Assembly: GCF_032586175.1 (NCBI RefSeq)
Contig: NZ_JAWHTE010000013.1
Span: 62,001 to 126,000, forward strand
DNA length: 64,000 nucleotides
Direction: 5' to 3'
Source: Ovoidimarina sediminis
GTDB lineage: Bacteria; Pseudomonadota; Alphaproteobacteria; Rhodobacterales; Rhodobacteraceae
Shown here piece after piece: positions 24,136 to 32,270 of the stretch. Each line of letters starts with the position of its first letter. Position 1 is the first letter of the stretch. The notes under the pieces were generated by a model. It ran no database searches and was not told where the DNA came from. It was given only the letters and a program-made list of their open reading frames with translations. The translations under genes and the position numbers were made by a program.

Positions 24136-25124
24136 AAGAGTTCCACGTCGTCGGCATCGGCAATGCGATGGTCGACATCCTCGCTCATGCTCCCGAAGAG
24201 TTCCTCGAACAGAACGGCGTCGAAAAGGGCATCATGCAGCTTATCGACATGGACCGTGCGGTCGAACTCTATTCGTCCATCGGGCCTGCGAGAGAGATCT
24301 CGGGGGGATCGGCCGCGAACACCATCGCGGGTATCGCGCATCTCGGCGGTCGTACGGCCTATGTCGGCAAGGTGAAGGACGATCAGCTGGGCGAAATCTT
24401 CGCCCACGATCTTCGTGCCCAGGGGGCAACTTACGAAACCCGCATGGCGCCTAAGTCAGAAGTTGCCGAAACGGGCCGCTGCATCGTTCTCGTCACACCC
24501 GATGGCGAACGATCGATGAACACCTATCTCGGGGTGACCGAGCACTTGTCCCCGACCGATATCGATACGGATCAGATCGCCCGCTCGGAGTGGATCTACC
24601 TAGAGGGCTATCGCTTCGACGGGCCGGAAAGCCACGAGGCGTTCGCGGTGGCGATCGAAGCGGCGAAATCCGGTGGCGCGCGTGTCGCGCTGACGCTCTC
24701 CGATCCATTCTGCGTCGAGCGCCACCGCGACGCCTTTCGCGCGATGATTTCCGATCACGTCGACCTGCTCTTCGCCAACAGGGCAGAGATCATGTCGATG
24801 TATCTGACCGACGATTTTGAAGAGGCGCTTTCCCGCGGCGCCGCGGATGTCGACGTGCTCGCCTGCACTGAAAGCGAAAAAGGCGCGCACATCCTTTCCG
24901 ATGACGACCGTTGGCACGCCCCTGCGATCCCGACTGACATCAAGGACGCCACGGGCGCCGGCGATCTATTCGCAGGCGCATTTCTTTGGGGTGTCACACA
25001 TGGTCATGGGCTCGAGACCGCAGGACGCATGGGTTGCGTTGCGGCCTCCGAGGTCATCAGCCACATCGGTGCGCGGCCCGAAGCGGATCTTCGCGCACTT
25101 TTCCAGAAACACGGGTTGATCTGA
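24132..25124 (+). CDS. PfkB-family kinase, adenosine kinase-like
   Basis: A 330-residue ribokinase-fold enzyme. The N-terminal G-G-S-A-A-N-T-I-A-G-I-A motif (about 57-68) and the C-terminal D-A-T-G-A-G-D-L-F-A-G-A-F (catalytic base Asp, anion hole) are complete. Overall pattern (V-V-G-I-G-N-A-M-V-D, N-T-Y-L-G-V) is that of bacterial adenosine or sugar kinases near nth in alphaproteobacteria. Substrate is inferred only. Starts within the nth stop (ATGA overlap). Confidence 0.88.
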   Translation: MKEFHVVGIGNAMVDILAHAPEEFLEQNGVEKGIMQLIDMDRAVELYSSIGPAREISGGSAANTIAGIAHLGGRTAYVGKVKDDQLGEIFAHDLRAQGATYETRMAPKSEVAETGRCIVLVTPDGERSMNTYLGVTEHLSPTDIDTDQIARSEWIYLEGYRFDGPESHEAFAVAIEAAKSGGARVALTLSDPFCVERHRDAFRAMISDHVDLLFANRAEIMSMYLTDDFEEALSRGAADVDVLACTESEKGAHILSDDDRWHAPAIPTDIKDATGAGDLFAGAFLWGVTHGHGLETAGRMGCVAASEVISHIGARPEADLRALFQKHGLI

Positions 25125-25140
25125 CCGGGCCGCAGCCCGG
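25125..25140. terminator. Short GC hairpin between convergent genes
   Basis: CCGGGC-CGCA-GCCCGG directly after the kinase stop codon, ahead of the convergent DUF1508 gene. A six-base stem without a U-tract; weak, but placed where a shared terminator is expected. Confidence 0.35.
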
Positions 25141-25149
25141 CCGTCATCC

Positions 25150-25488
25150 TCAACCAGCGGTGGTGTCGACCACCTTGGCATCCGGCGCATTCTTGGCGAC
25201 CGAAGCGATCCCGTTGTCGCGCGCCTTCACGCTTTCATAGGTCTCGCTCGTCCCAATCACCTGGCCGTTCGAGGCTTTCAGGTTGAACCGCGCCTTGCCG
25301 TTCTTCGTTTCGGTCCGCTCGAACCGCTTGTCTTCCTGCGAGTTCTTCCGAACACTCTCAATGCCGTTCATCGCGCTGGCTTTCTTCTTGTAGCCTTCGC
25401 TGGCGAGGATGATCTGGCCATTGCCGGCCTTCAGCCGAAACCGGAATTCACCCGCCTTGTCGGTAAACACTTCGAACTTGCCTGCCAT
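25150..25488 (-). CDS. YegP-like DUF1508 protein (two tandem repeats)
   Basis: A 112-residue protein built of two DUF1508 units: F-R-F-R-L-K-A-G-N-G-Q-I-I-L-A-S-E-G-Y near residue 15 and A-R-F-N-L-K-A-S-N-G-Q-V-I-G-T-S-E-T-Y near residue 65. This is the typical two-repeat arrangement of YegP proteins, whose function is unknown. The ATG at 25488 has GGGAGG 12 bases upstream. Convergent with the adenosine-kinase-like gene. Confidence 0.9.
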   Translation of the reverse strand: MAGKFEVFTDKAGEFRFRLKAGNGQIILASEGYKKKASAMNGIESVRKNSQEDKRFERTETKNGKARFNLKASNGQVIGTSETYESVKARDNGIASVAKNAPDAKVVDTTAG

Positions 25489-25714
25489 CGGACGCAAAAC
25501 CTCCCTGGTTGTGTGGGCGTCGCCTTTGTTTATTCATGACGCCACCCCATTCCGCCAAGCGACTTTTGATCTCGGGCGAGGCTCCGGGAGCGATCCGGCG
25601 CCAGACTGTGGCACGAACACCATCCCGCACATCCAATTCACGCAACCCGCCGCGCTCCACGACTTGCAGCGCGGCGCGTTTCATGTCGCTCTCATCAGAG
25701 CCAATCACACGCAA
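25448..25714 (-). CDS. Doubtful small reading frame overlapping the DUF1508 gene start
   Basis: An 88-codon frame on the same strand. Its first 50 codons show coding-like third positions, and the segment W-R-R-I-A-P-G-A-S-P-E-I-K-S-R-L looks protein-like, but the last 30 codons do not. It would overlap DUF1508 by 41 bases and end 13 bases from the divergent hemG-like start. I recognise no family. It is the only candidate in 25489-25727. Confidence 0.22.
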   Translation of the reverse strand: MRVIGSDESDMKRAALQVVERGGLRELDVRDGVRATVWRRIAPGASPEIKSRLAEWGGVMNKQRRRPHNQGGFASDGRQVRSVYRQGG

Positions 25715-25727
25715 TCAGGCCCTGAAC

Positions 25728-26252
25728 ATGACCGTTCTCCTGCTTTACGCCTCTGTCGAGGGACACACTGCGAAGATCGCGCATTTCGTGGAACAGGCGG
25801 TGTGCGATGCGGGGCATGGGGTTCGCCCGGTCGATATCGGCGAAAAGAAACCGGAGGTGGACTTTGAAGGCATCGACAGGATCATCGTCGCCGGCTCGGT
25901 TCACCGCAAACGTCACCCCGCCGCGTTTGAAAAAAACCTTACCGACTTTCGCGAGCCCCTCGCCGCGCACCCCACCCTATTTCTCTCGGTAAGCCTCTGC
26001 GCCGGTTTTCCCGAAGGCCGCGACGAAGCGCAAAGCTATGTTGATGACCTTTGCGCGCGCACCGGGTTCCAACCGGACGCCACCCTCCTCGTCGGCGGCG
26101 CGCTTCAGTTCGACAAGTATCAGGATTACGAGGCCTGGGTCGTACGCTTCATCGCTGTGGGTATGAAGCGGCACGAGGAACTGGAAGAGGACCGCGAGCT
26201 GACCGACTGGACCGAAATCGAGACTGCGGTCGAGGCGTTTCTTCAAACCTGA
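25728..26252 (+). CDS. HemG-like flavodoxin-domain protoporphyrinogen oxidase
   Basis: A 174-residue flavodoxin-fold protein. The FMN phosphate loop is L-L-L-Y-A-S-V-E-G-H-T-A-K-I (residues 4-17), and I-I-V-A-G-S-V-H-R-K-R-H with a following F-L-S-V-S-L-C-A match HemG, the quinone-linked protoporphyrinogen IX dehydrogenase of heme synthesis. E. coli HemG is 181 residues. The ATG at 25728 places the loop at the normal N-terminal position. It faces the ATP synthase operon and shares a terminator with it. Confidence 0.8.
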   Translation: MTVLLLYASVEGHTAKIAHFVEQAVCDAGHGVRPVDIGEKKPEVDFEGIDRIIVAGSVHRKRHPAAFEKNLTDFREPLAAHPTLFLSVSLCAGFPEGRDEAQSYVDDLCARTGFQPDATLLVGGALQFDKYQDYEAWVVRFIAVGMKRHEELEEDRELTDWTEIETAVEAFLQT

Positions 26253-26283
26253 TCTCCGGCCATCAGGCCGAAGTCCAAACGCA

Positions 26284-26309
26284 AAAGGCGCGCCGTCGGG
26301 CGCGCCTTT
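26284..26309. terminator. Bidirectional intrinsic terminator
   Basis: A perfect 11-base-pair stem AAAGGCGCGCC / GGCGCGCCTTT with a GTCG loop. It has T-rich sequence on the right (TTTCTC) and A-rich sequence on the left (CAAAA), so it can terminate both the hemG-like gene from the left and the atp operon from the right. Confidence 0.85.
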
Positions 26310-26332
26310 CTCAATTCGTCAAAATACCACGA

Positions 26333-26890
26333 TCAGTGCAGCTTCGCATCCACCGTGCCGATGGCTTCATCAACCATCCGTGCGCGCTCTGCATCCGACA
26401 TCTGGCTCTGGATCACTTCGGCCGCAGCGGCCACGGCGATTTCCGCCGCCCGGTCCTTCACCTCGCGCAGCGCCGCAGCCTCGGCAGAAGCTATCCGGTC
26501 CTCGGCGCCCTGAAGGCGCCGCGCCACCTGTGCCTCGATCTCGGCCTTGGCCTGCTCGGCCGCCGCGCGCGCCTCTTCCTTGGCGTGGTTCACGATCTCT
26601 GCCGCCTGCCCCTCGACCTCGCGCGCCTTCCGCTCATAGGACGCCAGAACGGTCTGCGCATCCTCGCGAAGCTTGCGCGCCTCATCGAGTTCGGCCTGGA
26701 TATCGGCCGCCCGCTTGTCGAGCATACCGCCGATCATCCCCGGGACGCCGAAATAGAACAGCACCCCGATGAAGACAATAAAGGCGAGCGTTACGATGAA
26801 ATCGGTATTCGCCAGCGAGAAGAACGGCTTGTCACCGGCGGCCAGAGCGGGCCCAGCGGCGAGAGTCAGAACGGTTGCAAGTCTCAGCAT
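26333..26890 (-). CDS. atpF: ATP synthase F0 subunit b
   Basis: A 185-residue stator subunit: one N-terminal hydrophobic helix (after D-F-I-V-T-L-A-F-I-V-F) preceded by a leader-like stretch, then a long charged coiled coil. It pairs with b' in the peripheral stalk of the F1F0 ATP synthase. The ATG at 26890 (or the adjacent GTG at 26893) follows the b' stop by only a few bases. Last gene of the F0 operon. Confidence 0.95.
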   Translation of the reverse strand: MLRLATVLTLAAGPALAAGDKPFFSLANTDFIVTLAFIVFIGVLFYFGVPGMIGGMLDKRAADIQAELDEARKLREDAQTVLASYERKAREVEGQAAEIVNHAKEEARAAAEQAKAEIEAQVARRLQGAEDRIASAEAAALREVKDRAAEIAVAAAAEVIQSQMSDAERARMVDEAIGTVDAKLH

Positions 26891-26894
26891 CACG

Positions 26895-27419
26895 TCACCC
26901 CTTCAGCCGGCTCTGGATCGCAGCTTCGATCGCGGCCTGATCGGCGCTGGCGCCGAGCGCCCGCACGATCTCCCCCGCGGTCTCGCGGCTCACGTCGCGC
27001 ACGGCGTCAAGCGCGCCTTCGCGCACCTCCGCAATGCGCGCCTCGCTTGCTTCGGTCTGCTCCGCGATCTGCTCATCCGCCTTGGCGGTGGCCGCATCAA
27101 GCTCGGCCTGCATTTCGGCTTTCGCTTCTGCGATGATCTTCTGCGCCTCGGCACGAGCATCCGCCAGCGCCTTGTCATAGGCCGCCTCGGCTTCCTCGGC
27201 TTTCAGCTTCAGCTCTTCCGCCGTCGCGATGTCATTCGTGATCGTCCCCTGCCGGTCCGACAGAACGCCCGCAATCCGCGGCAGCGCCACTTTCGTCAGG
27301 ATCAGGTAGATCGCGACGAGGGTGAGGACCAACCAGAAGATCTGGTTGGGAAAGGTCGAGAAGTCGAGCTGCGGAAGACCCGTCGCTGCCTCTTCGGCCC
27401 CATGTGTTTCGGTCGCCAT
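26895..27419 (-). CDS. atpG: ATP synthase F0 subunit b'
   Basis: A 174-residue stator subunit with an N-terminal tail, one membrane helix (I-F-W-L-V-L-T-L-V-A-I-Y-L-I-L) and a charged coiled coil. The P-Q-L-D-F-S-T-F-P-N-Q-I-F-W start is that of the divergent b' (AtpG/AtpX) subunit found in alphaproteobacteria and phototrophs. It heterodimerises with b. Lies between atpE and atpF. Confidence 0.95.
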   Translation of the reverse strand: MATETHGAEEAATGLPQLDFSTFPNQIFWLVLTLVAIYLILTKVALPRIAGVLSDRQGTITNDIATAEELKLKAEEAEAAYDKALADARAEAQKIIAEAKAEMQAELDAATAKADEQIAEQTEASEARIAEVREGALDAVRDVSRETAGEIVRALGASADQAAIEAAIQSRLKG

Positions 27420-27487
27420 GTCTCGGCCCTCTTAATCCCGGTGGACACCGGGGGCAGCACGCCCCCGGCCTCGAAGGAGATTGAGGA

Positions 27488-27724
27488 TCAGACCGCGAAC
27501 ATCAGCAGAAGTGCCACGAGGAACGCGAAGATCCCGAGCGCTTCCGCAAACGCGATGCCGATGAAGAGGGTCGCCGTCTGGCCGCCAGCGGCCGACGGGT
27601 TGCGAAGGGCACCGGCGAGGAAGTTGCCGGCGACGTGGCCCACACCGATGGCGGCCGCGCCCGAACCGATGGCGGCCAGGCCGGCACCGATGAATTGACC
27701 CATTGCTGCGATATCGCCTTCCAT
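27488..27724 (-). CDS. atpE: ATP synthase F0 subunit c
   Basis: A 78-residue hairpin of two membrane helices. The polar loop is R-N-P (41-43) and the ion-carrying carboxylate is Glu61 in F-A-E-A-L-G-I-F. No Na+-type ligand set is apparent, so it is proton-driven by inference. Preceded by a strong GGAGAAACGG ribosome site, in keeping with the high copy number of c in the ring. Confidence 0.97.
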   Translation of the reverse strand: MEGDIAAMGQFIGAGLAAIGSGAAAIGVGHVAGNFLAGALRNPSAAGGQTATLFIGIAFAEALGIFAFLVALLLMFAV

Positions 27725-27773
27725 GTCCGTTTCTCCTTGAGCTGGAATTGGCTGAATTTGCGTAAGATCTGAC

Positions 27774-28520
27774 CTAGTGATGCGGATGCAGAGCGTCTTT
27801 GAGATAGACGCAGGTCAGGATCGTGAAGACATAGGCCTGAATGGCCGAAACGAGCACCTCGAGCCCGTAGATCGCGGTCACCGCAAGGACCGAGATCGGC
27901 GAGATCGCCGCGACGGCGGCGAAGCCCGCGAAAACCTTGATCACCGCATGGCCGGCCATCATGTTGCCGGCAAGACGGATCGAGTGGCTGACGGGGCGCA
28001 CGAAGTAGGAAATCACCTCGATCACCGCGAGAATGGGCCGAAGCGGCAAGGGCGCCGCAGACACCCAGAAAAGGCTCAGGAACCCCGCGCCATTTTTAAC
28101 GAAGCCCACAATCGTGACAGTCAGGAAAACTGCGATCGCCAAAACCGCTGTAACGGCAATATGCGACGTCGTCGTGAACGACATCGGAATTAGCCCGAGG
28201 AAGTTCGAGAAGAAGATGAAGAGGAACAGCGTCATGATGTAGGGGAAGAACTTCGCCCCTTCCTTGCCCGCAACGTCCTCGACCATTTTGTAGACGAAGC
28301 CGTAGAAAAGTTCGGCCACCGACTGCGACCGCCCCGGAACGATTGCGCGCCCGCGCGTGCCGAGAACCATCAATGCCGCAATCGCCAGAACTGCGATGCC
28401 CATCCAGAGCGTCACGTTCGTCGGCGTATACCAATGCACCGTGTCACCGATCAGCGGCTCGACGATGAACTGATCCATCGGGTGAAATTCCAGACCGCCG
28501 CCCTTAGCCTCTTCCGCCAC
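27774..28520 (-). CDS. atpB: ATP synthase F0 subunit a
   Basis: A 248-residue membrane subunit with five to six helices. The essential Arg lies in S-H-S-I-R-L-A-G-N-M-M-A-G-H, and the C-terminal G-L-E-V-L-V-S-A-I-Q-A-Y-V-F completes the proton half-channels. Overlaps the end of atpI by 17 bases, so the two are translated together. Confidence 0.96.
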   Translation of the reverse strand: MAEEAKGGGLEFHPMDQFIVEPLIGDTVHWYTPTNVTLWMGIAVLAIAALMVLGTRGRAIVPGRSQSVAELFYGFVYKMVEDVAGKEGAKFFPYIMTLFLFIFFSNFLGLIPMSFTTTSHIAVTAVLAIAVFLTVTIVGFVKNGAGFLSLFWVSAAPLPLRPILAVIEVISYFVRPVSHSIRLAGNMMAGHAVIKVFAGFAAVAAISPISVLAVTAIYGLEVLVSAIQAYVFTILTCVYLKDALHPHH

Positions 28521-28848
28521 GCGTCTCGTTCCTCTTGTTCGCGGCCTCGTAAGCCGCCTGCTTGTCCTGGATCTCCTTCGCGGTCCGGACCATGGTCTTC
28601 ACGCCCGCGATGAACCCCAGCAATGTGAACAGGACCAGGAAGATCGGAAGCGTGCCCAAAAGCACGTCCAGCCCGTACCCGATCCCAAAACCGATCAGCA
28701 ATCCCGCGACCAGCTCGGTAACCATTCGCCAGCCCTGCTGGGCCTGGCTGTAGTGTTCTTCCATCTGCGGCTCGGGCTCCTGCCGCGCCTTCGCGGCCTC
28801 GATCCGATCCTCCAGCGTCTTCAGCGCGACATCCCGATCTCCGGTCAT
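28504..28848 (-). CDS. atpI: ATP synthase assembly protein AtpI
   Basis: A 114-residue protein with two membrane helices (V-A-G-L-L-I-G-F-G-I-G-Y-G-L-D and F-L-V-L-F-T-L-L-G-F-I-A-G-V), the AtpI/AtpQ pattern. It aids c-ring assembly. First gene of the operon, with a charged N-terminus and a basic C-terminal tail. Confidence 0.93.
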   Translation of the reverse strand: MTGDRDVALKTLEDRIEAAKARQEPEPQMEEHYSQAQQGWRMVTELVAGLLIGFGIGYGLDVLLGTLPIFLVLFTLLGFIAGVKTMVRTAKEIQDKQAAYEAANKRNETRGGRG

Positions 28849-28881
28849 TGGCGCGGCAAACCCCCTGGTCGAACGGGCGCG

Positions 28882-28910
28882 AAGCTAGGCAGGGGGGCGC
28901 ACAGAGTCAA
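28882..28910 (-). promoter_or_regulatory. Candidate sigma-70 promoter of the atp F0 operon
   Basis: Reading leftward: TTGACT, a 17-base spacer and TAGCTT, with the AtpI start about 35 bases downstream. The spacing is ideal and the -35 near consensus; the -10 is weaker. Inferred by pattern only. Confidence 0.5.
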
Positions 28911-28936
28911 GGCGCAGCAGAGGCGCCGAGGTGGGA

Positions 28937-29041
28937 GGTCAACCAATTGTTTTAGATATATTTTTTCACCGTGATGAAGAAGTCGTCCTGCGGCAAAAGC
29001 GCCAGCGCAGCCAGGACCCAAATTCAACCGATTGGTTGACC
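28937..29041. promoter_or_regulatory. Paired ArsR-type operator half-sites
   Basis: GGTCAACCAAT (28937-28947) and its exact reverse complement ATTGGTTGACC (29031-29041) flank an 83-base AT-rich promoter region ahead of the ArsR gene. The right copy sits in the dyad CAACC-GATT-GGTTG (29025-29038). The arrangement suggests that two repressor dimers control the promoter. The left copy is close to the atp operon start. Confidence 0.5.
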
Positions 29042-29070
29042 ATTCCGCCACCGCCTGCCAAAGCGCCCCC

Positions 29071-29424
29071 ATGGCGCACACGCTCGATACCGTCTTCCAG
29101 GCCCTCGCCGACCCCACGAGACGGCGCATCCTGACGCTCCTTCTGGAAGACGACATGGCAGTGACCGATGTCGCCGAACCGTTCGAGATGTCGCTTGCCG
29201 CGATCTCGAAGCACTTGGGCGTTCTGACCCGCGCAGGCCTGATCCAGCAGGAACGCCACGGCCGCGTCGTCTGGTGCAAGCTTGATCCCGACGCGCTTCG
29301 CGAGGCCTCGGTGTGGATGCAGGGCTTCGGCCAGTTCGAACCAGTCAACCTAGAAGCCTTCGAGTTGTTTCTCGAACGCGAACTTTCCGGCAACACTTCC
29401 ACGGAAGACGCGAAAAACACCTGA
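29071..29424 (+). CDS. ArsR-family regulator (SdpR/AHSA1-associated type)
   Basis: A 117-residue winged-helix repressor: F-Q-A-L-A-D-P-T-R-R-R-I-L near the N-terminus, then L-A-A-I-S-K-H-L-G-V-L as the recognition helix, and the wing R-H-G-R-V-V-W-C. It is of the subgroup usually followed by an AHSA1/SRPBCC-domain gene; none follows here. It lacks the paired Cys of metal sensors (one Cys in the wing). ATG at 29071 is chosen by homology; no good ribosome site. Confidence 0.85.
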   Translation: MAHTLDTVFQALADPTRRRILTLLLEDDMAVTDVAEPFEMSLAAISKHLGVLTRAGLIQQERHGRVVWCKLDPDALREASVWMQGFGQFEPVNLEAFELFLERELSGNTSTEDAKNT

Positions 29425-29477
29425 TTTATTAACTTCGCTTTGCTATTCTGCGCCTCGGGGGAACTAGGAGTGTTGCC

Positions 29478-29717
29478 ATGCGATTTGTCGTCGCCTGCCT
29501 CAGCTTGGGGTTTTTCAGCTTCCTGAGTTTCGGCGTGCATACGGAATCGATCCACCTGATCGAGTCGACCGATCCCAACGTGAAGAAGCTCGGAATGGCG
29601 CTTGCGAACGCTGTCGAGAAATACGGCCAGAATGAAATGGCCCTCGGGTTCCTCGGCGCCGGGATCGCGCTTTCCTTCATCGTGATCGCCTTCGGCCCGC
29701 GTGAAGACGAGGCGTAA
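29478..29717 (+). CDS. Small membrane protein of unknown function
   Basis: A 79-residue protein with an N-terminal hydrophobic helix (residues 2-18) and a second near residues 55-72 (A-L-G-F-L-G-A-G-I-A-L-S-F-I-V-I). AGGAG lies seven bases before the ATG. The charged middle (K-K-L-G, E-K-Y-G-Q-N-E) would be periplasmic. It follows the ArsR gene by 53 bases and could be its target. No family recognised. Confidence 0.65.
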   Translation: MRFVVACLSLGFFSFLSFGVHTESIHLIESTDPNVKKLGMALANAVEKYGQNEMALGFLGAGIALSFIVIAFGPREDEA

Positions 29718-29723
29718 AGCCCG

Positions 29724-30608
29724 TCAAAGCCCGATCTGCCAGCCCTTCGCCTCTTCCTTGAGAAATTTCAGGAAGGTCTGCACCTTCGTCGTCCGGTGCA
29801 GGTCCACATGGGTCACCAGCCAGAACGACGCCGACCACTCGTCGCGCGGCGGGCAGATCTCCACAATGTCGGGGCACCGATCCGCATCCCATTTCGACAT
29901 GAAGCCGATCCCCGCCCCTGCACGGATCGCATCGCGGAAGGCGAGATTGTCGAAGCAACGGAAGGTGATCTGCTCAGGCGCCACCGCAGCCCTGAGCCAG
30001 CGGTTGAACGGCGCGCGGCTGTTCTCATTGTCGCCGCCAACGAAGCGATGGCCCGCAAACTCGCTCTCATCTGCGGGTTGCCCGTGGGCCGCAACGTATT
30101 CTTCGCTGGCATAAAGCCCGATCCCAAGCTTTCCAAAGGGTTGCACGACGTTATCGGGCTGATCGGGCGCGGCACCGGCCCGGATCGCCACATGCGCTTC
30201 GCCATATTCGAGGCGAAACACCCGGTCGCCCGTCAGATAGCGCACGATCAAACCCGGGTGCTGTTCCTGGAATCTCACGAGCGTGGGCGAAACAAGCGGC
30301 GAAATCGAGGACAGCGAGGTCACCACAAGCTCGCCCGACACGTCGTCTCCCCGTCCCTTGATGCGTCCCACAAGTTGGGTGATCTGGTCATCGGTCGCCT
30401 GCGCCACAATCATCAGGTCTTCGCCGGCTTCGGTCGGCGTGTATCCCCTCGCGTGTCGTTGAAAGAGCTTCACCCCCAGCCGTCCTTCAAGCGCATCCAC
30501 GTGCCGGATCACCGTCGCATGGTGCACCCCCAGCGCTTCCGCCGCACCGCTCACCGTCCCGGCGCGCGCCACGTGATAGGCCGTCCGGATCTCATCCCAG
30601 TTTTCCAT
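29724..30608 (-). CDS. LysR-family transcriptional regulator
   Basis: A 294-residue LysR regulator. Helix-turn-helix at about 4-62 (V-A-R-A-G-T-V-S-G-A-A-E-A-L-G-V-H-H-A-T-V-I-R-H) and a C-terminal effector domain. Divergent from the azoreductase gene with 112 bases between, the arrangement expected when a LysR protein controls a quinone or azo-compound reductase. Converges on the small membrane protein gene. Confidence 0.9.
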   Translation of the reverse strand: MENWDEIRTAYHVARAGTVSGAAEALGVHHATVIRHVDALEGRLGVKLFQRHARGYTPTEAGEDLMIVAQATDDQITQLVGRIKGRGDDVSGELVVTSLSSISPLVSPTLVRFQEQHPGLIVRYLTGDRVFRLEYGEAHVAIRAGAAPDQPDNVVQPFGKLGIGLYASEEYVAAHGQPADESEFAGHRFVGGDNENSRAPFNRWLRAAVAPEQITFRCFDNLAFRDAIRAGAGIGFMSKWDADRCPDIVEICPPRDEWSASFWLVTHVDLHRTTKVQTFLKFLKEEAKGWQIGL

Positions 30609-30720
30609 GCGCGCCCTGTGCAGTTTTGAACATGTTATGTGAATTCTGCGGGATTGCGTTCAGAAAAGCAAGGGTCAATTCTCCTTCACCAGACATCATT
30701 TCGCCAAAGGAACCATCCGC

Positions 30721-31302
30721 ATGTCCCGCACCCTCCTCCGCATCGACGCCTCCGCCCGAAGCGACGGCTCCGTATCCCGCGATCTCGCGACCAAGATTGT
30801 CGACCGCCTGCGGCCCGCTACCGTGATCCACCGGGATCTCGCCGCAGGCCTGCCATTCATCGATGATGCTTGGATTACCGCGAACTTCACGCCCGCGGCC
30901 CAGCGCACGACCGAACAGGCAGAACAATTGGCATTGTCCGACACCCTCGTGTCCGAACTTCAGGCCGCAGACACCATCGTTATCGGCGTACCGGTCTACA
31001 ACTTCTCCATCCCCGCCACGCTCAAGGCCTGGATCGATCAGATCGCCCGCGCGGGCCTTACCTTCCGTTACACCGCCGACGGCCCCCAGGGCCTTCTAAA
31101 GGGCAAGCGCGCGATCATCGCGTTTGCCTCCGGTGGGACAGTGGCAGGGTCCGATATCGACTTCGCCACTGGATATCTCCGCCACGTCCTCGGCTTCATT
31201 GGCATCACCGATGTCAGCGTCGTCGCCGCAGACCGGCTGGCACTCGATCCTGAAGCCACGATGGCAAATGCCGACGCCCAGCTCGAGGCACTGGCTGCCT
31301 GA
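30721..31302 (+). CDS. azoR: FMN-dependent NADH-azoreductase
   Basis: A 193-residue flavodoxin-fold reductase. The FMN phosphate site is D-A-S-A-R-S-D-G-S-V-S-R (residues 9-20), P-V-Y-N-F-S-I-P stacks on the flavin, and A-S-G-G-T near residue 137 completes the site. AzoR reduces azo dyes and quinones with NADH and protects against thiol stress. Full length for the family. Likely under the divergent LysR gene. Confidence 0.92.
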   Translation: MSRTLLRIDASARSDGSVSRDLATKIVDRLRPATVIHRDLAAGLPFIDDAWITANFTPAAQRTTEQAEQLALSDTLVSELQAADTIVIGVPVYNFSIPATLKAWIDQIARAGLTFRYTADGPQGLLKGKRAIIAFASGGTVAGSDIDFATGYLRHVLGFIGITDVSVVAADRLALDPEATMANADAQLEALAA

Positions 31303-31428
31303 CCCGGGCATTCATCGGGCTGGAAAACCCTGGGGGCGGCGCTCGAAACGAGTCGGCTCCACTCTTCATCAGGTCACAACCTCGTGGGGCCGCTCCCCCA
31401 AATCCCTGTTCGCGGTTAGGATGCCGCC

Positions 31429-31908
31429 ATGGCAAAAATTGTCCACGACAAGCCAGACGGCATCCTGATCGAAGACCGGCCAGTGGTCTTCACGCTGATT
31501 GTCGGCGCCGCGACGCTCTACAGCGTCTTTCTTTTGTTCCGCGCGGTGCAGGACAGTGATCTTCTCCTCGGCCTGGCGGCGCTCTTTCTCGGCGGCGCCA
31601 GCTACGCCGCGTTCCACCAGCTTCTCCGTCACTCCCGCCTGACGCTCCACCCCGACGGACGCGCAGAACTCTGGTGGCGCGACCTCAAGGGCCCCCATAG
31701 CCGAAGCTTCTCCCCCGGCACGCTCCGCGCCGGTCTCGAAAGCAACCGGTATGACGGCAGCGTGACGACCCGTGCCGTGCTGCTGATCGACGGGGGGCCC
31801 AAGGTCGAACGCCTGCCCCTGTCAAAAAGCTTCTCCGGCTCGGCTCGCGCCAAGAAGGTGGTGGAACGGATCATGGATTGGCGCGAGGCCTCTGGCGGGA
31901 CGAGTTGA
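31429..31908 (+). CDS. Conserved-type membrane protein of unknown function
   Basis: A 159-residue protein with two adjacent membrane helices (about residues 20-36 and 43-62) and a C-terminal soluble part rich in Arg and Ser (P-H-S-R-S-F-S-P-G-T). It resembles small bacterial PH-like membrane proteins in layout only; I do not recognise it. Codon use is like its neighbours. About 126 gene-free bases separate it from azoR. Confidence 0.7.
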   Translation: MAKIVHDKPDGILIEDRPVVFTLIVGAATLYSVFLLFRAVQDSDLLLGLAALFLGGASYAAFHQLLRHSRLTLHPDGRAELWWRDLKGPHSRSFSPGTLRAGLESNRYDGSVTTRAVLLIDGGPKVERLPLSKSFSGSARAKKVVERIMDWREASGGTS

Positions 31909-32086
31909 GCGATCTCCTCCCTATCACCCATCAAACCGAGGCCGCGACAATCGCCGGTCGATCTGGTGGCTCGCGCTCCGCATGACCGATGGCACCGTCC
32001 ACGCGCTCACACCTGTCCACCCATCGGGCTCGGGAACGGCGCAGATGGTCGCGTGTGATCAATGCCTGGCCCGGGGTGACCAAGGA

Positions 32087-32115
32087 TTGACAGCGGCCCG
32101 TCGCCTCCCTATTCA
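32087..32115 (+). promoter_or_regulatory. Candidate sigma-70 promoter of the ffh operon
   Basis: TTGACA (32087-32092), a 17-base spacer and TATTCA (32110-32115), giving a transcript with about 150 leader bases before ffh. The -35 is perfect consensus. It is the only thing I can support in the 362-base interval 31909-32270; I looked there for an SRP RNA and saw none. Confidence 0.55.
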
Positions 32116-32270
32116 GGCGGTCGCTTCCGGACAGGCTCGGCCCGTCCGGTCCCGCGCGCATTGCCGGGATCGCCCCCCACCAGCGAGTTTCGCCCGTGGG
32201 GGCGCTTGGCGTTACCCGCGTCCGACCCCATGTCGGACATGTTCGAAACCGGCTGAGAGGAGCCCGAGGC

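Noticed and set aside
31909..32270. Possible SRP RNA (ffs) gene upstream of ffh
   Set aside because: No sequence resembling the conserved SRP RNA tetraloop and symmetric-loop motifs was seen; only a promoter is supported.
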